Shown piece by piece: positions 27,161 through 36,574 of a DNA stretch of 64,000 bases (its first letter is position 1; the number at the start of each line of letters is the position of its first letter). Below the pieces are notes generated by a model. The model was given only the letters and a program-made list of their open reading frames with translations. It did no database searches and was not told the DNA's origin. The translations under genes and the position numbers were made by a program. This DNA comes from Pseudodesulfovibrio profundus (lineage in GTDB: Bacteria; Desulfobacterota; Desulfovibrionia; Desulfovibrionales; Desulfovibrionaceae). The stretch covers positions 1 through 64,000 of the forward strand of contig NZ_LT907975.1 in NCBI RefSeq assembly GCF_900217235.1. The letters run 5' to 3'.

Positions 27161-27180
27161 CGAGCCGGTGGAGGCGATAA

Positions 27181-28020
27181 ATGAGAGAAATACAGGCAGC
27201 GGATATTGTGGAAGCTGTGGCCAAGATGTGTGTGAAGGCCAATACAGAGCTTCCGCAGGATGTTCGCAATAAATTTGAACAGGCAATGGCCGAGGAGACT
27301 TCTCCATCAGCCAAGGAAGTTTTGCGTCAACTGCTGGAAAATGCCGATCTGGCCAATGAGACCAAATTGCCACTGTGTCAGGATTGTGGTTTGGCAGTGT
27401 TCTTTGTCGAAATCGGCGATGACTGTCGTGTGGTTGGCGGTAATCTGCGAGAACTGATCAATGAAGGGGTTCGTAAAGGATACGATGAAGGTTTCCTGCG
27501 CAAGTCAGCATGTGATCCGTTAACTCGTGCCAACACGGGCGACGGCACCCCTGCGGTCATTCATTTTGATGTTGTTCCCGGTGACAAGCTCAAGATTTTC
27601 TTCATGGCCAAAGGTGGTGGTTCTGAAAACATGTCTCGCGTCACCATGCTTGCCCCAGCGCAAGGGTGGGAAGGCGTCAAGCAGTTCGTCATCAATCGTG
27701 TGGCTGAAGCCGGACCGAATCCCTGTCCGCCGACTATCATTGGCATCGGCATAGGCGGTACGTTCGATCATTCGGCAAAGATCGCCAAAAAGGCGCTCAT
27801 GCGCGATCTGGATGATACGCATCCTGACCCGGAACTTGCCGCCAAGGAAAAGGAACTGGAAGAAGCCCTCAACAAACTGGGCATAGGTCCCATGGGATTG
27901 GGCGGCAAGACAACAGTCCTTGGTGTTAAAATCGCCATGGAGCCATGCCATCTGGCCAGTCTTCCTCTGGCTGTGAATGTTCAGTGTCACTCCCAGCGTC
28001 ATGAGGAGGTCATTCTGTAA
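27181..28020 (+). CDS. Class I fumarase alpha subunit
   Basis: Oxygen-sensitive [4Fe-4S] hydratase that interconverts malate and fumarate; two-subunit form homologous to the N-terminal part of FumA (and to TtdA). 279 aa. Cluster Cys candidates are in LPLCQDCGLAVFF and in NPCPPTIIGIGIGG, with another in MEPCHLASLP near the C-terminus. ATG 27181 follows GGAGG. It overlaps the beta gene by one base (TAATG). Next to frdCAB this supplies fumarate for the reductase, linking malate to succinate. Confidence 0.92.
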   Translation: MREIQAADIVEAVAKMCVKANTELPQDVRNKFEQAMAEETSPSAKEVLRQLLENADLANETKLPLCQDCGLAVFFVEIGDDCRVVGGNLRELINEGVRKGYDEGFLRKSACDPLTRANTGDGTPAVIHFDVVPGDKLKIFFMAKGGGSENMSRVTMLAPAQGWEGVKQFVINRVAEAGPNPCPPTIIGIGIGGTFDHSAKIAKKALMRDLDDTHPDPELAAKEKELEEALNKLGIGPMGLGGKTTVLGVKIAMEPCHLASLPLAVNVQCHSQRHEEVIL

Positions 28021-28571
28021 TGGCTGAATACAAATTGAATACACCGTTGACAGATGAAGACATTGAGCAGCTCAAAGCTGGTGATGTGGTTTTCCTCACA
28101 GGCACGATTCACTCTGCTCGCGACGCTGCACACAAAAAGCTTTTCGAGTTGCTGGATGCAGGTAAAGAGTTACCTTTCGACCTCAATGGTTCGGCAATCT
28201 ACTACGTTGGGCCATCTCCTGCGCCTCCGGGCAGACCCATCGGTGCTGCCGGTCCCACCACAAGCTATCGCATGGATACTTATGCGCCACGACTGCACAG
28301 CCTGGGTATGAAGGCCACCATCGGTAAAGGCAAACGTTCCGACGAGGTGAAAGCCGCCATGCAGGAACACAAGGGCGTTTACTTTGGCGCAACAGGTGGA
28401 GCAGGGGCATTGTTGTCCAATTCCATAGTTGAATCAGAGGTCATAGCATTTGATGAATTGGGCCCTGAAGCCATCCGCGCAATGAAAGTCAAAGATTTTC
28501 CTTTGTTGGTGATCAATGACTGTCATGGGGGTGAACTCTACGTCAAACCTGATTTGGAAGCTGCATCATAA
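28020..28571 (+). CDS. Class I fumarase beta subunit
   Basis: C-terminal partner of the two-subunit fumarase, homologous to the beta part of FumA/TtdB. 183 aa; conserved blocks YYVGPSPAPPGRPIGAAGPTT, IGKGKR and a FGATGGAGALL segment. The one-base overlap with the alpha gene indicates translational coupling and fixed stoichiometry. Confidence 0.92.
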   Translation: MAEYKLNTPLTDEDIEQLKAGDVVFLTGTIHSARDAAHKKLFELLDAGKELPFDLNGSAIYYVGPSPAPPGRPIGAAGPTTSYRMDTYAPRLHSLGMKATIGKGKRSDEVKAAMQEHKGVYFGATGGAGALLSNSIVESEVIAFDELGPEAIRAMKVKDFPLLVINDCHGGELYVKPDLEAAS

Positions 28572-28605
28572 GGCGCTTGACAGGATCGATGATTTGATTC
28601 ACTGA

Positions 28606-28635
28606 GGGGGCAGGACGACGTCGTTGTCCGGCCCC
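28606..28635 (+). other. GC-rich hairpin between fumarase beta and the small gene
   Basis: GGGG and CCCC flank an inner GGACGACGTCGTTGTCC stem. No T-run follows, so it is not a standard terminator; it may protect the fumarase mRNA 3' end. Confidence 0.45.
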
Positions 28636-28685
28636 GTGGCGGTACCTTCCGATGGGGTCACAATTCGACAATGTAGAGGTTTGTC

Positions 28686-28856
28686 ATGGAAAATTGCTAC
28701 TTTGAAGATGTTGATCTTCGCAAAGACGATAAGAAAAACGAGAAGACGTACACGCCTTATCCCGGTGCGGATGAGAAGTATGACGATGGTTCTGATTGGC
28801 GTCTTTACAATCCCGACAAATATCGCGACCCCAACTGGTCACCAGACAAAGAGTAA
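28686..28856 (+). CDS. Small charged protein of unknown function
   Basis: A 56-codon frame: ATG at 28686, an AGAGG about 8 bases upstream, TAA at 28854, and a terminator directly after. The protein is rich in Asp, Lys, Tyr and Trp with Pro near the end (YTPYPGADEKYDD, then DWRLYNPDKYRDPNWSP). No signal peptide or membrane helix. It is too short for many gene callers. I recognise no family. Its position after the fumarase genes and its own terminator make it a credible gene. Confidence 0.6.
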   Translation: MENCYFEDVDLRKDDKKNEKTYTPYPGADEKYDDGSDWRLYNPDKYRDPNWSPDKE

Positions 28857-28866
28857 TACTATTTTG

Positions 28867-28892
28867 GAAAGGGGCCGCAAGGTCCCTTTCTT
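28867..28892 (+). terminator. Terminator after the small charged protein
   Basis: AAAGGGGCC and GGTCCCTTT pair around GCAA with one G-U pair, followed by CTTC. It starts about 10 bases after the stop codon. Confidence 0.7.
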
Positions 28893-28930
28893 CGTATATC
28901 GGTTTCTAATGGGGGAGGCGTGCTCGTTGC

Positions 28931-28987
28931 ACCGAGTCTGATCCTTTCTTGATCGGACTTCTGTCGCTACTCCTCGGTCTTTTTTTG
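28931..28987 (+). terminator. Large structured terminator-like element before the aminotransferase
   Basis: ACCGAG (28931-28936) can pair with CTCGGT (28973-28978), followed by CTTTTTTT. Inside it AGTCTGATC and GATCGGACT form a second 9-bp hairpin that competes for the first arm. The layout suggests an attenuator or the 3' end of a small RNA. The remaining ~230 bases up to the aminotransferase show no further gene. Confidence 0.45.
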
Positions 28988-29220
28988 CCTCAGAGCATCC
29001 TCCGTCTTCATCCTTCCTCACATCTCATTTCTGGCTGTATTGATAGAGCGGTGGTGGGGTGCTGTCTTTTCCTCCGAGCCATATCTTTTCGTTTTGCTGA
29101 CCGGTGACACCTTGTTGTTGGTAAGCGATATCATTTTTGCAATTTTCTTCGTGTTAATGGCAGCAGTGCCTTGCGAATCAGTGTTTTTAGGAGTATCTGA
29201 CATGTGCGCAAGGAGATAGT

Positions 29221-30396
29221 ATGTCAGAATTATTTGCTCGTCGAATGGGTACTGTTCACCGTTCGTTTATCCGTGAAATATTGAAAGTCACCGCTGATCC
29301 AGAGATAATCTCGTTTGCAGGCGGTTTGCCAAATCCTGATCTGTTCCCGTTGGAATCAATGGATCGTGCATCCAGAGAAGTGTTTGCCAATATCGGGGCT
29401 TCCGCACTTCAATACTCCACAACGGAAGGCGACGCAGGGTTGCGTACAATAATCGCAGAACGGTATGCCAAACGTGGATTGTCTGTTTCGCCTGATTCAA
29501 TTCTCATCACTACTGGTTCGCAGCAGATTCTTGATATCGTTGCCAAAGTCTTTCTGGATAAGGGGGACAAGGTCGTTATCGAGCGTCCGGGGTATCTTGG
29601 CGCTATTCAGGCTTTCTCCATATTTGAACCGGAATTTGTGGCAATCTCCTTGGAAAGTGACGGCCCTGATCTTGCTGAGTTGGAGCAGGCACTTCAGCAG
29701 GGAGCCAAGTGCTTTTACGCTGTTCCCAATTTTCAGAATCCGTCCGGTGTGAGCTATTCGCTGGAAAAGCGGAAGGCCGTTGCCAAGCTCATGGACACCT
29801 ATGATGCTCTGTTCATCGAAGATGATCCATATGGAGAGCTCCGCTTCATGGGTGAGGATTTGCCCAGCGTTTATTCATTTCGCGAGAAACCCGGAATTCT
29901 GTGTGGTTCTTTTTCCAAAATCGCAGCACCGGGATTTCGCATCGGCTGGGTAGTAGCCGAGTCTCCCTTCTATGAGAAACTGGTCATTGCCAAACAGGCA
30001 TCTGATTTACATACATCGACCGTGGCTCAAGCCATCATGCGTCGTTATCTGGAAACCAATGATATCGAATCACATGTGGGCCTGATCAAGGAACGATATG
30101 GCAGGCAGCGTCAGCACATGGTCGACATGATCCAGCAGCACTTTCCGTCGGTGGTCAATATAACCGAACCGGAAGGGGGCATGTTCCTTTGGGCGGCTTT
30201 ACCTGAAGGCGTATCCTCCATGGATCTTTTTGATATTGCGATCAAGGACAAGGTCGCTTTTGTACCGGGAAGGCCATTTTATGTTGATGGAACCGGTGAG
30301 AATACATTTCGTTTGAATTTTTCCAATTCTGATGAGCAAAAGATCGAAGAAGGCATTAAGCGTCTGGGATCGAGTATCTCAACCCTATTGGACTAA
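29221..30396 (+). CDS. PLP-dependent class I aminotransferase (LysN/MocR-type)
   Basis: Fold type I aminotransferase, 391 aa. Seen: ISFAGGLPNPDLFP near the N-terminus, the YSTTEGDAGLR block, VPNFQNPSG, EDDPYGELRF and the PLP lysine in GSFSKIAAPGFRIGW. This set is typical of 2-aminoadipate, branched-chain or aromatic aminotransferases of the LysN group, so the amino acid used cannot be fixed. AAGGAG precedes ATG 29221. It is followed by the CoADR-type gene after 44 bases and may share its transcript. Confidence 0.88.
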   Translation: MSELFARRMGTVHRSFIREILKVTADPEIISFAGGLPNPDLFPLESMDRASREVFANIGASALQYSTTEGDAGLRTIIAERYAKRGLSVSPDSILITTGSQQILDIVAKVFLDKGDKVVIERPGYLGAIQAFSIFEPEFVAISLESDGPDLAELEQALQQGAKCFYAVPNFQNPSGVSYSLEKRKAVAKLMDTYDALFIEDDPYGELRFMGEDLPSVYSFREKPGILCGSFSKIAAPGFRIGWVVAESPFYEKLVIAKQASDLHTSTVAQAIMRRYLETNDIESHVGLIKERYGRQRQHMVDMIQQHFPSVVNITEPEGGMFLWAALPEGVSSMDLFDIAIKDKVAFVPGRPFYVDGTGENTFRLNFSNSDEQKIEEGIKRLGSSISTLLD

Positions 30397-30440
30397 TATT
30401 GCCCGGAAATGAAGCGGGAATTGAACACAAGGTGAGTATT

Positions 30441-32147
30441 ATGGCACAAAATATAGTTGTTATCGGTGGAGTTGCTCTTGGACCCAAAGCTGCTTGTCGT
30501 TTCAAGCGTCTTGAGCCGGGGTCCACAGTTACCATGATCGATCAGAGTTCGCTGATCTCCTATGGTGGATGCGGCATCCCATACTACGTTTCCGGCGATG
30601 TCTCTGATGCCAAGGAGTTGTGCGAAACCAGCTTTCATATGTTGCGTGATCCCAAGTTCTTCAAGGAAGTCAAAGGGGTTGATGTACAGATCCTGACCAA
30701 AGCGACGCGGATCGATCGCGAGAAGAAAGTCGTGGAAGTGGAAAATGTCACAACAGGTGAGTGCGCTGCCTTGCCATACGACAAGCTCGTTTACGCCACA
30801 GGCGCTTCTCCGCGCAAACTCAACTTGCCCGGCGAAGATTTGAAGGGCGTGAGTTATGTGTGCAACCCCGAGGATGCGACTCGAATTCGCGAAGGGATTT
30901 CCAGTGGCGTAGTTAATAAGGCCGTCATCGTCGGAGCCGGATTCATCGGGTTGGAGATGGCGGAGGCCTTTGCTGATATGTGGGGGATCGAAACCAGCGT
31001 AGTTGAAATTACCGATCAGGTAATGCCGCGGCTCGTGAGCCCTGCATTGGCAACCATGGCTCAGCAGCACATGGAAGAGGGCGGTGTTGATTTCTATTTT
31101 GGTGAAAGCGTGACCGCCATTGAGGGAGAGGACGGTAAAGTTGCTCGGGTTATAACCAGCAAGCGTACTCTTGAGGCTGATGTGGTGATCATTGCCGCTG
31201 GTGTTATCCCCAACTCCAAACTTGCTGAAGAGGCCGGATTGGCTTGCCATGAGCGCGGCGGTGTCATCGTTGATGAGTTCATGCGTACCAATGATCCGAA
31301 TATTTATGCTGGTGGCGACTGCGCTATTGTCAAACATTTGCTGACCGGAGAGGGAGCTTTTCTCCCACTGGGATCTATGGCCAATCGTCAGGGGCGTGTG
31401 ATCGGCAACAATCTTGCCGGTCGGGAAACTCGTTTTGACGGCGTGGTTGGTTCCTTTGTTGTGAAACTCTTCGAGACATCTCTGGCCGGAACCGGTCTTA
31501 GCCTTGAAGCAGCCAAAGCCGCTGGGTATGATGCGCTGAGCGTGTTGCTGATTCAGCTTGATAGGGCGCATTTCTATCCGACTAAAGAGTTGATGACACT
31601 GGAGATGGTTTTTGAAAAAGAATCACGCCGAGTCCTTGGCGTACAAGGCTTTGGTAGCTCCGGTGATGCGCTGGTCGGTCGAATCAACGCTGTGGCCGCA
31701 TTGCTGAAGATGAACCCGACTATCGATGAAATTTCGAACATGGAGTTGGCGTACTCCCCGCCGTTTTCTGCTGCCATGGATATCCTTAATACCCTCGGAA
31801 ACCTTGCAGACAATGCCATCCTCGGAATCAATCAGGGAGTTGGCCCCGATGGCTTCCAGGAACTGTGGAATCAGCGTGAAAGTGGCGACTGTTACTTTGT
31901 TGATTGCCGTGAAAAGGCTGATGCCGAGGAGTTGATGAAGCGCAATCCTGACTGGCATAACGTACCGCAGGGCGAAATTTATAACCGCCTGGACGAAATC
32001 CCCAAAGACAAGTCCGTCGTGTTGGTTTGCAATACCGGGGCGCGCTCATACGAAGCCCAGATCATGCTTCAGGATAAGGGGTATGAGAACATCATCAACA
32101 TTCATGGCGGAATGGCTGCAATAAACAAGTACGGCGTCAAACTGTAA
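30441..32147 (+). CDS. CoA-disulfide reductase-type flavoprotein with rhodanese domain
   Basis: FAD/NAD(P)-dependent oxidoreductase with a C-terminal rhodanese domain, 568 aa. The N-terminal VVIGGVALGPKAA dinucleotide fold is followed by the active-site Cys in SYGGCGIPYY near residue 42, a second NAD-binding AVIVGAGFIGLEMAEA, and the GGDCAIV FAD block. The rhodanese domain (about residues 470-568) has its active Cys in VLVCNTGARS. This architecture matches Npsr-like polysulfide/CoA persulfide reductases, which suits a sulfate reducer. A response regulator gene follows. Confidence 0.9.
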   Translation: MAQNIVVIGGVALGPKAACRFKRLEPGSTVTMIDQSSLISYGGCGIPYYVSGDVSDAKELCETSFHMLRDPKFFKEVKGVDVQILTKATRIDREKKVVEVENVTTGECAALPYDKLVYATGASPRKLNLPGEDLKGVSYVCNPEDATRIREGISSGVVNKAVIVGAGFIGLEMAEAFADMWGIETSVVEITDQVMPRLVSPALATMAQQHMEEGGVDFYFGESVTAIEGEDGKVARVITSKRTLEADVVIIAAGVIPNSKLAEEAGLACHERGGVIVDEFMRTNDPNIYAGGDCAIVKHLLTGEGAFLPLGSMANRQGRVIGNNLAGRETRFDGVVGSFVVKLFETSLAGTGLSLEAAKAAGYDALSVLLIQLDRAHFYPTKELMTLEMVFEKESRRVLGVQGFGSSGDALVGRINAVAALLKMNPTIDEISNMELAYSPPFSAAMDILNTLGNLADNAILGINQGVGPDGFQELWNQRESGDCYFVDCREKADAEELMKRNPDWHNVPQGEIYNRLDEIPKDKSVVLVCNTGARSYEAQIMLQDKGYENIINIHGGMAAINKYGVKL

Positions 32148-32195
32148 GAGGCTTCACTGCTTCATCTTGGATATCAAGGGATAAGCGAGGTTGTT

Positions 32196-32591
32196 GTGCG
32201 TTTTCTGATTGTCGACGACGACGAGAGCGTTCACCTTTTTCTGCAAACCGTTTTACATGAACACGGGCAATGCCACTGCATGTTTACGGGAGAAGAGGCC
32301 ATAGCTGCTTTTGATGAAGCGCATCAGGACGGTGTACCCTATGATGTGGTGATGATGGATATTCTGATGCCTGGAATTGATGGGCATCAGGCCGCTGGTG
32401 TCATGCGAGAAAAGGAAGTTCAGAAGGGATTGAAGAAGCATGAGCTGTTCAAGCTCGTAATGATCACGTCATTGGTAGATGATACCAATGTATCCAAAGC
32501 TTTTTTTGATTCCGATGCCTCCTGCTACATTGTCAAGCCGCTTGAAAAGGATATTGTTCTGGATGAACTCAAGCGCAATCTGATTCTTTGA
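32196..32591 (+). CDS. Single-domain response regulator (CheY-like)
   Basis: 131 aa receiver domain only. Acidic pocket in LIVDDDES, phospho-acceptor Asp in VVMMDILMPG near residue 57, conserved Thr/Ser in VMITSL and Lys in YIVKPL. Start is GTG 32196 with GCGAGG upstream. With no output domain it must act through protein contacts; no kinase gene is adjacent. A strong bidirectional terminator follows. Confidence 0.9.
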   Translation: MRFLIVDDDESVHLFLQTVLHEHGQCHCMFTGEEAIAAFDEAHQDGVPYDVVMMDILMPGIDGHQAAGVMREKEVQKGLKKHELFKLVMITSLVDDTNVSKAFFDSDASCYIVKPLEKDIVLDELKRNLIL

Positions 32592-32616
32592 TGAGCGGAT
32601 ACTTTGAAATGAATAT

Positions 32617-32650
32617 AAAAAAGGGCAACCATATGGTTGCCCTTTTTTTC
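32617..32650 (+). terminator. Bidirectional terminator between the receiver gene and oppF
   Basis: AAGGGCAACC and GGTTGCCCTT around ATAT, with A-run before and T-run after, so it serves both convergent transcripts. Confidence 0.93.
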
Positions 32651-32667
32651 TGTATTCGATCTGAGTA

Positions 32668-33678
32668 TTAAACTCGTCCTTCCTCAACGCCATGGCATGC
32701 GACAATTGTCCCATTGTCCAGCGTGCGCTGGGCTGGAACTTCCTGAGTGCATCGCTCATTGGCATGAGGGCAGCGTCCGTTAAAGACGCATCCACTGGGA
32801 AGGTTGATAGGGGTCGGTACATCGCCGGAGAGCTTGGTGTGGCCTCCAGCTTGTCCTCCCAGTCGGGGGATCGCAGACATCAGCGCCTGAGTGTAGGGGT
32901 GTTTGGGGCTGGTGAACAGCTCCTTGGCCGTTGCCAGCTCACAAACACAGCCGAGGTACATAACTGCGACACGGCTTGATATGTGTTCCACAACACTCAG
33001 ATCATGGCTGATAAAGAGGTAGGTCAGTCCCCGTTGTTCCTGAGCATCCATCAACAGGTTGAGAATCTGCGCCTGAATGGAAACATCAAGCGCTGCGATT
33101 GGCTCGTCGGCTGCGATGAACTCTGGATCAAGGACGAGAGCGCGGGCAATGGAGATGCGCTGACGCTGTCCACCGGAGAACTCATGCGGGAAGTTTGACG
33201 CCCATCGAGGATCGACACCAACTTGCAACATGACCTCGGCAACCCGGTCCTTGACTTCTGCTCTTGTCATTTTGGGATTGTGGAACTTGACCGGCTCTTC
33301 AAGAATCTCACGAACAGCCATTCGTGGGTTCAGGGATGCATACGGGTCCTGAAAGACCATCTGCATCTTGGTACGGTACGGTTTCATCTGGCTGGAAGAG
33401 AGGTTGTCAATCCGTTTGCCGCGGTAGAGAATCTCGCCTTTGTTCGGCGGATACAGACCCATCACCGTACGGGCAAGGGTGGATTTACCACAGCCGGACT
33501 CACCGACAACACTGAGTGTTTCACCAGGCTCCACATTAAAAGTGACATTGTTAACCGCTTTGACAATGGACTGCTTGCGAGTGATTTTCCCACCTTCCAG
33601 GCTGAGCTGATCAAGAAAGCTGCCAGAGATGTCAAAGTGCTTATTGATGCCTTTTATTTCGAGAATACTGCTGCTCAT
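32668..33678 (-). CDS. Oligopeptide/dipeptide ABC transporter ATPase OppF/DppF
   Basis: One of two ATPases of a peptide importer. 336 aa. Walker A GESGCGKST, Q-loop MVFQDPYASL, signature FSGGQRQRI and Walker B IAADEPIAALD are all present; the C-terminal CVFNGRCPHANERC region is the Fe-S-like or oligopeptide-specific extension of OppDF proteins. ATG 33678 follows AAGGAG. The start lies one base after the OppD stop, at the end of the oppABCDF-order operon. Confidence 0.92.
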   Translation of the reverse strand: MSSSILEIKGINKHFDISGSFLDQLSLEGGKITRKQSIVKAVNNVTFNVEPGETLSVVGESGCGKSTLARTVMGLYPPNKGEILYRGKRIDNLSSSQMKPYRTKMQMVFQDPYASLNPRMAVREILEEPVKFHNPKMTRAEVKDRVAEVMLQVGVDPRWASNFPHEFSGGQRQRISIARALVLDPEFIAADEPIAALDVSIQAQILNLLMDAQEQRGLTYLFISHDLSVVEHISSRVAVMYLGCVCELATAKELFTSPKHPYTQALMSAIPRLGGQAGGHTKLSGDVPTPINLPSGCVFNGRCPHANERCTQEVPAQRTLDNGTIVACHGVEEGRV

Positions 33679-33679
33679 A

Positions 33680-34654
33680 TTACTTGTCTCCTTCACGAGC
33701 GAAGCAAGCAACTTCAGCACCATTTTCTAATTCCCTGAGCGTCGGGATATCGTGTTTACACTTTTCCAACTTGGCAAGGCAGCGAGGCTCGAACGGACAG
33801 CCCGAAGGCATGGCGAACAAGGACGGCATCATGCCGGGAATCTGGTTCAGTCGATTGCTGTTGCCTGCCATTTGCGGCAGGGCCTGGAGCAATCCCTGTG
33901 TGTAAGGGTGCTGCGGATTGCTGATGATTTCGGAAGTCGGGCCGATTTCCACGACCTTTCCTGCATAAAGAACAGCAATACGTTGCGTTACTTCCGAGAC
34001 AACGGCCAGATCATGGGTGATGAGAAGCAGCCCCATGTTATCCGTTTCACAGAGCTCAAGGAGCAGTTCCATGATCTCTGCCTGAATGGTGACATCCAGG
34101 GCTGTTGTGGGTTCATCAGCAATGATCAACTGCGGGTTCGTCAGCAGCGATATGGCGATGACAATACGTTGTCTCATGCCCCCGGAGAACTCATGCGGGT
34201 ACTGCTTGAGTCGTTTTTCAGGGGAGGGGATATATACTTTTTTGAGTTTGTCGAGACAGATAGCTTCGGCTTCCTGCTCCGACACGTCCATATGCGCCAG
34301 CACGGTTTCTTTCATCTGTGTGCCGATAGTCAGGACGGGGTTGAGCGTCATCATCGGATCCTGAAAGATCATGGAAATATGATTTCCGCGAATCTTTCGC
34401 ATATCTTCATAGGAGTACTTCGCAATGTCGTCCCCATTGAAGATTATTTCACCGCCGGAAATTTTACCGGGTTTGGAAATCAGATTGATGATGGAGAACC
34501 CAAGAACGGATTTACCTGCTCCGGATTCGCCCACAATACCAAGACGTTCGCCTTTGTCGATGGAGAGTGAAACACCGCGCACAGCACGAAGCTTCTTTTC
34601 TCGCAGGTCGAAATCGACATTGAGGTCTTTGATGTCAAGGAGTCTTTCTTTCAT
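33680..34654 (-). CDS. Oligopeptide/dipeptide ABC transporter ATPase OppD/DppD
   Basis: Second ATPase of the importer, 324 aa. Walker A GESGAGKSV, MIFQDPMMTL Q-loop, signature FSGGMRQRI and Walker B IIADEPTTALD; a C-terminal Cys pattern (CPFEPRCLAKLEKC) matches the OppD extension. ATG 34654 follows AGGGG with a 3-base gap after the permease. Works with OppF as a heterodimer. Confidence 0.92.
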   Translation of the reverse strand: MKERLLDIKDLNVDFDLREKKLRAVRGVSLSIDKGERLGIVGESGAGKSVLGFSIINLISKPGKISGGEIIFNGDDIAKYSYEDMRKIRGNHISMIFQDPMMTLNPVLTIGTQMKETVLAHMDVSEQEAEAICLDKLKKVYIPSPEKRLKQYPHEFSGGMRQRIVIAISLLTNPQLIIADEPTTALDVTIQAEIMELLLELCETDNMGLLLITHDLAVVSEVTQRIAVLYAGKVVEIGPTSEIISNPQHPYTQGLLQALPQMAGNSNRLNQIPGMMPSLFAMPSGCPFEPRCLAKLEKCKHDIPTLRELENGAEVACFAREGDK

Positions 34655-34657
34655 GGC

Positions 34658-35575
34658 TTACCCCTTGTACAGTTTTGGGTTGAGGAAGTCGCGGATCCAG
34701 TCTCCAAGGAGGTTGATCACGAGAACCAGCAGGACAAGTAATATGCCTGGCAGGATGGTGATCCACCATGCGCCGGAAAAGATGTATTCAAAACCAGCGG
34801 TAATAAGTGACCCAAGGGATGGTTTGTTCATTGGCATGCCGAGTCCGATAAAGGACAGTGCAGCCTCACTCATGATGGCGTTTGCCACCTGGACAGTGGA
34901 GATAACCAGAACCGGCGAAAGGGTGTTGGGGAGTATGTGGCGCCACATAATACGAACTTTTGAAAGACCGATGATGCGGGCAGCTTCTACATATTCTTTT
35001 TTTCGTTCGGCAAGAACGGAGGCACGAACTGTACGCGCATACTGGGGCCATTCGGCAAGACCAATGATCAGAATGAGCAGGGGAGCTGCAATCTTCCCAT
35101 AGTTCTCTACGCCAAACACTGTTTGGAAAATGGCACCGATGAAGATGGCTATCATATATGTCGAGAATGATAGCTGAACATCGGCTATGCGCATCATTAT
35201 GTTGTCTAACCGTTTGATATAACCGGAAAGCAATCCGATTACGATTCCGAGGAAAGCCTGAAGAGCTACGGCTCCTATACCGATGACGATGGAAATACGC
35301 ATGCCATAGAGCATTGTCGAAAGCATGTCGCGTCCCATGTCGTCTGTGCCGAGAAGGAATCGAGAGTCTCCTTCATCAGACCATGCGGGCGGCAGTTCGG
35401 AATCCATGATGTCAATTGTAGTGGGGTCGTACGGATCGTGAGGGGCTATGATGGGTGCACCAAAAGCGCCGACGACAAGAACGACCAGAATGGCAAAACT
35501 GACGTATGCCATCGGGTCCCGCAGAAACGAGTACAGGAAGAATGATTCTCTAAAACGTTGCCAACGTGATCGCAT
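34658..35575 (-). CDS. Peptide ABC transporter permease OppC/DppC
   Basis: 305 aa inner membrane protein with six helices. The ATPase-coupling EAA loop is EAARIIGLSKVRIMWRHILPN. The N-terminal extension matches OppC proteins. Its ATG overlaps the stop of the upstream permease (35575), so it is translationally coupled. Confidence 0.92.
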   Translation of the reverse strand: MRSRWQRFRESFFLYSFLRDPMAYVSFAILVVLVVGAFGAPIIAPHDPYDPTTIDIMDSELPPAWSDEGDSRFLLGTDDMGRDMLSTMLYGMRISIVIGIGAVALQAFLGIVIGLLSGYIKRLDNIMMRIADVQLSFSTYMIAIFIGAIFQTVFGVENYGKIAAPLLILIIGLAEWPQYARTVRASVLAERKKEYVEAARIIGLSKVRIMWRHILPNTLSPVLVISTVQVANAIMSEAALSFIGLGMPMNKPSLGSLITAGFEYIFSGAWWITILPGILLVLLVLVINLLGDWIRDFLNPKLYKG

Positions 35576-36552
35576 TACTTCCTCCCCGCTACGCGGACGG
35601 TTGGATTGACCAGTCCGTAAATCAGGTCAACAATGGTGTTGACCACTACGAAGATGAAGCCGACGACGACGATGTAGGACACCATGAGGGCGGTGTCGGC
35701 ACGTTCAACTGATTCAATAAACATTGAGCCCATTCCCTGCCACTGGAAAACGGTCTCGGTGAGAATGGTGAATGCCACCATGATACCAAGCTGGACACCG
35801 CCAACGGTAATGACGGGCAGGAGGGTATTCTTGAAGGCGTGAACCAGCCAGACTCTGCGAGGCTTGATGCCTTTTGCCCAGGCGAATTTCACGTACTCGG
35901 TTTCCAGAACTTCCATCATTTCTGAACGGATAAGCCGTATGAATAAAGGGAGCATAATGGAAGATAAGGCGATGGACGGCATGACGAGATGCTTGATTCC
36001 ATCCCATGTGAGCAATCCACTTTCCCACCACCCAAACAGGGTTACGGTTTCCCCTCTACCGAACGAGGGGAGCCATTTCAATTCTACCGAAAAAATATAG
36101 ATCAGCAGGATGGCGGTCAGAAATACCGGCATTGAAACACCCACAATGGAACTTCCCATAACAAAACGGCTGAATAGTCGTTTGGGGTGAATTGCGGCGT
36201 ATATGCCTAGTGGTATGGATAAACAGATGACGATGAGGGAAGCACAGAAAACCAACTCAAGCGTGGCCGGTGCTTTGGAGATGATGACTTCTGTAACAGG
36301 TTTTTTGAAGAAGAAGGAGCGGCCTAGGTCTCCTTGTACGGCGTTTTTGAGAAATCGCCCGTACTGAACCATAAACGGATCGTTTAGTCCTAGCTTCTCT
36401 CGTATCTCGGCGCGTTCCTCGGGGGTCACGCGCTCGCCGACCAATTCTCGCACAGGATCACCAAAGGCATTCTTGATGGAGAATCCGATCATGGAAATGA
36501 TCAGCATGACCAAAAGAGCTTGGGCTATTCGTTTAACTGTAAATGCAAACAT
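35575..36552 (-). CDS. Peptide ABC transporter permease OppB/DppB
   Basis: 325 aa inner membrane protein. Six helices and the coupling loop FAWAKGIKPRRVWLVHAFKN. It begins just after the stem-loop that follows oppA, the usual place for reduced expression of permeases relative to the binding protein. Confidence 0.92.
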   Translation of the reverse strand: MFAFTVKRIAQALLVMLIISMIGFSIKNAFGDPVRELVGERVTPEERAEIREKLGLNDPFMVQYGRFLKNAVQGDLGRSFFFKKPVTEVIISKAPATLELVFCASLIVICLSIPLGIYAAIHPKRLFSRFVMGSSIVGVSMPVFLTAILLIYIFSVELKWLPSFGRGETVTLFGWWESGLLTWDGIKHLVMPSIALSSIMLPLFIRLIRSEMMEVLETEYVKFAWAKGIKPRRVWLVHAFKNTLLPVITVGGVQLGIMVAFTILTETVFQWQGMGSMFIESVERADTALMVSYIVVVGFIFVVVNTIVDLIYGLVNPTVRVAGRK

Positions 36553-36574
36553 GTTTCTATAAAGTATAAGGTCT

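Noticed and set aside
30393..31571. 392-aa minus-strand frame over the CoADR-type gene
   Set aside because: Antisense shadow of a well-conserved enzyme.
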